Shown here: piece after piece, positions 60,101-64,000 of the stretch
Position numbering within the stretch: the stretch's first letter is position 1
Layout: every line of letters starts with the position of its first letter
Assembly (NCBI RefSeq): GCF_932276165.1
Contig: NC_064006.1
Coordinates: 8,446,501-8,510,500, forward strand
DNA length: 64,000 nt
Origin: Plutella xylostella
Lineage: Eukaryota > Arthropoda > Insecta > Lepidoptera > Plutellidae
Direction: 5' to 3'
The notes under the pieces: generated by a model
What the model was told of the DNA's origin: nothing
What the model saw: only the letters and a program-made list of their open reading frames with translations
Databases searched by the model: none
Translations under genes and position numbers: made by a program

Positions 60101-60437
60101 ATCGGCTGTTCTACTCTGGCCACTCCCGTCCATTCTCTTATGTTACGGAGCCACGACTTCCTGCTTCTGCCCACGCATCTTTTCCCCTCTATAATGACCT
60201 GAAGAAGTCGGTATCATCGTCCTTACAACCCCGCTATCCTAACGTGTAACCCTCGTCCCTCAGAACAAGTACTCGATGCTGGAAGTGGCGGGCGAGTTGG
60301 AGCCGGGCGTGTTGCGAGAGGGCTGCGCGCGCGCGGCGGCGGCGGCGGCGGCGGCGGCGCGCTGGGCGCGGGCGGCCGAGGACACGGAGTGCACGCGCCG
60401 GCTGCGGCAGCAGACCTTGAAGCTGCAGCTGTCGTGA
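57133..60437 (+). CDS. Possible HAUS2-like augmin subunit, four exons, hosting gatA in intron 1
   Basis: Exons 57,133-57,214; 59,070-59,329; 59,725-59,898; 60,264-60,437. All have GT-AG borders, phases agree, and the 690 nt give a 229-residue protein. It begins MNNHLNEDTGHVLDTTIARE, and continues ASQTLEKLNISASTLPSAS, a helix LDDDYQILTLQHKIKEVQLK (exon 2 end), FISSLTSTLSEA, an Ala/Gly linker, RLAADLRAHRHKLTAYKDSA, then YSMLEVAGELEPGVLREGCA and a final helix. Length and helix plan (Leu-rich coiled-coil, a break before a short linker, late helix) are close to HAUS2 of the augmin complex, which recruits gamma-tubulin to spindle microtubules. Primary-sequence similarity is faint, so the name is tentative. 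The gene structure is well supported; the identity is not. Confidence 0.6.
57393..58895 (+). CDS. gatA: Glutamyl-tRNA(Gln) amidotransferase subunit A, mitochondrial
   Basis: A 500-residue uninterrupted frame. It is the amidase subunit of mitochondrial GatCAB, which releases ammonia from glutamine to convert Glu-tRNA(Gln) to Gln-tRNA(Gln). Amidase-signature residues are intact: Lys79 in GISVGVKDN, cis-Ser158 in ITGGSSGGSAAAVAAG and nucleophile Ser182 in GSDTGGSTRNPAAYCG. The 24-residue Ser-Ser spacing is canonical. The C-terminal part has LLTPTTLSEAP and QAANLAGAPAVALP. Full family length, with a family-typical N-terminus (LTIKQIHQAYRDKLLTPTSF) and no obvious long presequence. It lies wholly within intron 1 of the HAUS2-like gene, on the same strand, starting 178 bp after exon 1. 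The 5' half of the GC-rich core (57,640-58,000) differs in base composition from the AT-richer ends. Confidence 0.96.
   Translation: MNKLSSLTIKQIHQAYRDKLLTPTSFIDQCIEKTKQTKHLNAFVTVTEEIAENHGMESEKRLYKDKKMKALDGISVGVKDNFCTKDVPTTCGSNMLRGFRPTYDATVVARLRGAGACLLGKCNLDEFAMGSGTVDSIFGPTRNPWGYDEQDWRITGGSSGGSAAAVAAGAVTAALGSDTGGSTRNPAAYCGLVGLKPTYGLVSRYGLIPLVNSMDVPGILTRTVEDAAVVLNCIAGPDDLDSTTIKKEFKPVSIKEDFDLSNVRIGIPKEYYCEGMSEEVVDTWRKVADLLENEKAQVRSVSMPHTSISIAVYSILNQCEVASNMARYDGLQYGLRTDKDYSTEELYASSRSQGFNNVVRSRIFTGNYFLLARNYEKYFMKALKLRRLISDDFTKVFDIDTGVDILLTPTTLSEAPLYSEFCSLHNRDQCARQDYCTQAANLAGAPAVALPAALSRRRLPLSLQLTAPPLAEDLLLNVARKIERLVNFPTIDSVNNVISL
58923..58928 (+). terminator. Polyadenylation signal of gatA
   Basis: AATAAA lies 27 bases after the gatA stop and 141 bases before the next host-gene exon. 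Confidence 0.5.
59400..59680 (+). repeat. RTE-type repeat in HAUS2-like intron 2
   Basis: TTCACTGCTGGATATAGGCC and CGCTACAACACTAGTCTCGG are typical of inverted RTE-related 3' ends. It fills most of the intron. The frames across it are not coding. Confidence 0.45.
59985..60240 (+). repeat. Dispersed repeat in HAUS2-like intron 3
   Basis: The block ACTACTGCAGGTTGGCAGTC through TTACGGAGCCACGACTTCCT and CTATAATGACC is of a type I associate with dispersed lepidopteran repeats. Two frames are open, with no domain. Confidence 0.4.
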
Positions 60438-60905
60438 TGACTAGTGGTTTTTTTCCTCTAGTGGTTTTTCTCCTCAGTGGTGATGACGATACAGCATGTA
60501 GTAGGTCTATGCGAGACAGGGACACAATGCAGAGGCTCGCAAGAGTATTTTTCTGTGATTTGTAATCTGCGATCAGTTTCAATCAAATAGATACATTTCA
60601 TACATTTTACAGAACTTTACGCGATTACAGTAGATGTCTCTACTGGTTCCTGCACATAATCAGACAAGTTATTTAAGAGGGTCAATCTAAACAACTTTTG
60701 TTTTATAAAGTTTCTGAAATACACCGCCTGAGTCATCACACCCTTTCCGTTGGGCCACTATTTACGGGAAACCCTGCATAGCTTGGAATGATTTTGATGT
60801 TCTACATTTTAAATATGAATAGGATAAAAACGTCCCGTACTCGTAAATAGTTATTTATTTAGTTTAAGATTCTTGATAAAAACAGGCAAATATAATATAA
60901 TCTAA

Positions 60906-61025
60906 GGGTGACTTGCATAACAAAGTTAAATAAAATTAAATAGTTTTTCTCTTGCTCTGACAGTATAGTGTCAGAGCAAGAGGTCATAGATTTAATTTTG
61001 ATTAACTTTGTTGTGCAAGACGCCC
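60906..61025. mobile_element. Hairpin MITE, GGGTGACTTGCA type
   Basis: GGGTGACTTGCATAACAAAG at the left is inverted at the right (CTTTGTTGTGCAAGACGCCC). The inner stem CTCTTGCTCTGACA and TGTCAGAGCAAGAG is exact. TAA flanks both sides (60,903-60,905 and 61,026-61,028). It is related to 4,691-4,807. Confidence 0.65.
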
Positions 61026-61235
61026 TAAAATGCTATTCCTTTTGTTTAATTTATTTAATTTAGTATATATTATTTGGTGAATATTATGTTTTCCATAAAA
61101 TGCGTGAGAAAAATATATCAAAGAGGCAAACTAATTAAAATAAAAATAATTCAATTAGTTAAATACAAAAATGGACAAGAGGAAAAATAACTAGAGGCGC
61201 AAAAATCATACTTAGATAAAAACATCTATTCAAAT

Positions 61236-63120
61236 CTACATAATCGAAGTATGGCTTTGTTCCGGTAGTGCCTCAGACATCATGGTGCTGGTCCCCTCTT
61301 CCTCACCCAGCGAGGGGCTCGCGGGGGCGGCGGGGGGCGCGGGCGGGGGCGGGCAGCCAGGGACACACGCCTCCATTGGGAGGACTGTGGAAGGTAAAAA
61401 ATAATTGAGAAACTGTGTGCATTCCACCATTAATGAAAAATTGCATTCGCATTCATTGAGAAGTCCTATTAGCATCTATCCTAGAAGCAAGGTGATATAA
61501 TGTTATGTGACGTCATACATACATTCAGCCGGCCAAATTTTAAATAAATATTAAAAATAGTTGTAATGAATAAAATACAAAAATAACGAAATTAGTTCCA
61601 TAAAATGGTCTATATTTTCAAAATAAATTATAAAAAATACATATCATAGATTGGTAGCATGGCCAATTATAGAAGTCTCCTCTAGTGATATCAGCAAACA
61701 TGTAGGTAGCTACCTTCAGGGTATTCTGGGCATTCAGACTAACTTTCATTACAATTGCAACCCCGCAGTCTACATCCTAGTCTTTGCCTCGGAAACGCTA
61801 CCACCAAACAATAGGATTGTAGGTTAAAAACGCCAACCCGTTTCTAACTAAAACCCAACGCACCTTTCAACTTCTCCCCCTCGTCCGGCGGCGGCATGTA
61901 GTCGACCCAAGGCGGGCGGCCCCAGCGGCCCTCGAGGCTCAGATACCGCAGCGCGGGGCCGGTGGCGGCGGCGGCGTCGCGGCGCGTCTGCACGGCCGCG
62001 GGGCGCGCCGGGGCCGCCTGCGCCGCCGCCTCCGCGCGCCAGTGGCTGTGCACTGTTTGCGTCGAGTGCGTCGCGCAGAGCACCATTGTCGCCTGCGGAG
62101 TGTGTGGTGTGGGGTAGGGTTAGGTTAAGTGCATGGAAATAGAAAAAAAGGCGGAACAAATATCGCTATAGTGCACGCGGAACTAGCTGGCCGCGCCTTA
62201 GGTATGTCATTGTGAGCGGTGGGACGGGGAGGAGGGGGCGCTTGTTGTCAATGTCAGTTACTACTAAGTATAAAGCGCCCCCGCCTCCCTCCCCGTCCCA
62301 CCGCTTACATACCTAAGGCGCGGCCAGCTAGTTCCGCGCGCACTATAACTAAAAACTGAGGCACCCTAAATGGAAGTTCACTTTCATTGTTACGATGAGC
62401 CCGACACACACACATTCACACTCAAAATAAGTCCGTTTGCCGCCGCGCGCCAATGACGTTGCACTTACGCACCCACACACTCTCATGTCGCCGCCATTGT
62501 GGTGCCTCAGTGTTTTAGTAAGCGAGATACCTTCCATGTTTTTTTCTACTACCATGGTTAGCTGGTGTGTGTGTATTGTTGCTTATTGTTGCCTTGATGC
62601 GATCGGAGTCATCGGAGTGGAGAAAGGCAGTTAAAACAGGAACGGCCAGGTTCGAAGATGCCCGACTCAAGGAAATCGAAGCTAAACGCCACGCTCGGAA
62701 AACTCGCCCCAAGGTGTCCTACAACTACACCTACAACACGAGCGGACAGTTACAGTGCAACATCTGTAGCCGCACGTTTAAGACCAAGTTCGGCTTCGCA
62801 AGCCACGTACGAGCACATGCCAGGAACTGACAAGGTGTCGCCGTCGACGGACACGTCGTGGAGGACATCATCATCATCAGTTTTGACTTGCAACTAGTTA
62901 GGTTAGGTTAGTTAGGTACCTTACGTGTTTGTCATTCAAAAACCACAATTCAAAATGATATCTGAACGTCCTGCGAGTGAGTGAGACAGCAGCAACAAGA
63001 GTGCACTCACGGCGGCGCAGGCGCGGCGCTTGTGCTCCCACAGGTTCCACGAGTAGTCCGCGTCCACGCGCGACGGCACCGGGTGCAGCTCCGTCTGGAC
63101 CTCCTTCGACTCGGTTTTAG
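61236..63120 (-). CDS. 3' exons of an unidentified gene (5' part not found)
   Basis: Three exons: 63,011-63,120 (begins in phase), 61,864-62,092 and 61,236-61,384, all with GT-AG borders and consistent phase. They give a C-terminal sequence of 161 residues: KTESKEVQTELHPVPSRV, ADYSWNLWEHKRRACAA, ATHSTQTVHSHWRAEAAAQ, RPAAVQTRRDAAAATG, then ALRYLSLEGRWGRPPWVDYM, PPPDEGEKLKV, a Pro-rich piece and a short acidic/serine tail to the stop. No family is recognised. Three xQT triplets (EVQTE, STQTV, AVQTR) recall anchors for LC8 dynein light chain, but the fit to KxTQT is partial. The start lies upstream, beyond 63,120 or outside the window. I find no further exon between 63,120 and 64,000. Confidence 0.6.
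62167..62347. mobile_element. GC-rich hairpin MITE in the intron of the unidentified gene
   Basis: TATAGTGCACGCGGAACTAG at the left is inverted at the right with one or two mismatches (CTAGTTCCGCGCGCACTATA). The arm continues through GCCGCGCCTTAGGTATGT and GGTGGGACGGGGAGGAGGGG, about 75 bp in all. A short loop joins the arms. Ends in TA are compatible with a TA duplication. Confidence 0.65.
62567..62895 (+). pseudogene. LINE C-terminal zinc-finger fragment
   Basis: The plus frame reads SEWRKAVKTGTARFEDARLK, EAKRHARKTRPK, then CNICSRTFKTKFGFASHVRA, a C2H2 finger (C-x2-C, H-x3-H) at the end of the protein. A stop follows at 62,828, with ATCATCATCATCAG downstream. The WR-xxV-xxG-xxxFE-xxRL then KR-xxRK spacing followed by a single finger is the C-terminus of some non-LTR reverse transcriptases, not a host zinc-finger protein. 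It lies in an intron of the minus-strand gene, opposite in orientation. Confidence 0.5.
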
Positions 63121-63153
63121 CTGGTAAAGTATATAAAAAGTTACATATTCAAG

Positions 63154-63318
63154 ATGAAACGGTTACACTTCCTGGCTAGAGAGTTTGCTCGAACAAATGA
63201 ATACAAATACTGTTGGACAAGCAACGGGAATATCTATATCCGTAAGACTGACGGCCAGGCTGCTGTTCGTCTGAACAATGAGACTGATCTTGAAAATTTA
63301 AGGACACAGGAAAAGTGA
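63154..63318 (+). pseudogene. LINE ORF1 C-terminal fragment
   Basis: A 54-residue frame reads LAREFARTNEYKYCWTSNG, NIYIRKTDGQAAVRLNNETD and LENLRTQEK-stop. The aromatic pattern (Y-YCW-NG-IYIRK--AVR-----DL) is that of ORF1 ends in lepidopteran CR1/Jockey LINEs. It is followed 361 bases later by the ORF2 endonuclease start. The upstream ORF1 is missing, so the element is 5'-truncated here. Confidence 0.45.
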
Positions 63319-63678
63319 CTAGTATTAAATAGTAGTTGTCTATCGCATAGGTTAAATTTTCTTTTACAAGATTTTGATACCTATTTCTTCACACACTTAC
63401 CCCCTTACGCACTAACATTAATCACTAACGATTGCAAACTCAAAACCAAACCAAACAATACGAGTAATGTATGTAGTTATAACTTAATGCCTTTCAAATC
63501 TTTCTTAAATCGATTTCGTAAATATTCATTGACACTCAGCTTCTGTATCGGTCCATGTTTTTCAAGGTTCCAAATGCTTAGCACCGTTTCTAAAATTTAT
63601 TAAAATTCAATCCACTGACAATTAATATTTCTACCGAGATTGAATGCGCTGGAAACGTAGAGTGTATTCGTTGTGATG

Positions 63679-64000
63679 ACCCATATTCAATCAAATCACT
63701 ACTTTCTACAGATTCTGCATCTTTGGCTTCCACAATGCATGTTCTATGTGCCAATATACGAAGTATCAATCAAAACCTTGATTCACTTCTTGTTTTTATG
63801 TCAAAGCTGGACTTAGTTTTAGATGTTGTGGTTTTAACTGAATGTTGGGTCGACCAAGATTCAGTAATCCCTAATATAAATAATTTTAAATCGTTCAGTA
63901 CCACCAAATCTTATAATCAAAATGATGGTGTCATTATCTTTATAAATGATAGAATTAGTAATTATAATATCCATGAGCCAGTTGTTTCTAATGGCAAATG
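63679..64000 (+). CDS. LINE ORF2 start, APE endonuclease domain (runs off window)
   Basis: An open plus frame continues to the window end. It includes LTECWVDQDSVIPNINNF and SYNQNDGVIIFINDR after MHVLCANIRSINQNLDSL. The NIRSINQN (APE motif I), ELTECW-like (LTECW, catalytic Glu) and GGV-like (DGVIIFI) order matches apurinic-like endonucleases of CR1/Jockey LINEs. No stop is met. Its intactness and the autonomous state beyond 64,000 cannot be judged. Confidence 0.65.

Noticed and set aside
62567..62830. Host C2H2 zinc-finger gene
   Set aside because: A single finger at the very C-terminus after a WR...FE...KR...RK block fits a LINE end, and ATC repeats follow the stop.
1..64000. CRISPR array or prokaryotic defence system
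   Set aside because: No regular direct repeats with unique spacers and no cas-like genes. The sequence is animal nuclear DNA.

Overview
The window looks like nuclear DNA from a moth or butterfly (Lepidoptera). Non-coding DNA is AT-rich and exons are much more GC-rich. Genes have short GT-AG introns and belong to animal nuclear families. The repeats are of types common in lepidopteran genomes: RTE-clade LINE ends with (TGA)n tails, tRNA-derived SINEs, a 5S-rRNA-like SINE and many short inverted-repeat elements. There is no operon, CRISPR or prokaryotic signal. The species cannot be named from the sequence.

Layout. Bases 1 to about 42,900 are a gene-poor stretch in which I found no convincing host exon. 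It holds a deleted PIF/Harbinger element with a transposase fragment (9-694), several TAA-flanked or hairpin MITEs (1,687; 2,840; 4,691; 20,072), SINEs (about 7,000 and 13,500), a foldback element split by a LINE (20,933-21,890), an RTE insertion with a perfect target duplication and an inverted 5' end (37,421-37,909), a 5S-like SINE (about 39,955), a 280-bp tandem repeat (40,924-41,500) and a hAT-type MITE (42,065-42,552). A CGG-rich island at 16.5-17 kb could be the promoter or first exon of an unseen gene. Much of this arm could be intergenic DNA or intron.

Bases 42,954-63,120 are gene-dense. In order: mRpS18C (+, 2 exons); a Sfr1/Mei5-like recombination factor (-, one exon, tail-to-tail with mRpS18C); SdhB (+, one exon, head-to-head with the Sfr1-like gene); a seven-exon BOD1L/Shg1-family gene (-, 48,243-56,534); then, head-to-head with it, a four-exon gene of possible HAUS2 (augmin) type (+, 57,133-60,437) whose first intron contains the complete single-exon gatA gene (+). 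Last come three 3' exons of an unidentified gene (-, 61,236-63,120) that continues beyond the part I can read. I assembled the multi-exon genes by matching donor and acceptor sites and checking reading-frame phase at every junction.

Three products are mitochondrial: a small-ribosome protein, complex II Fe-S subunit SdhB and the glutaminyl-tRNA amidotransferase A subunit. Three have proven or likely nuclear or chromosome roles: Sfr1-like in homologous recombination, BOD1L/Shg1 in Set1/COMPASS or chromosome biorientation, and the HAUS2-like protein in the spindle. Head-to-head pairs suggest shared promoters. A CR1/Jockey-like LINE enters at about 63,150 and runs off the window end with its endonuclease domain open.
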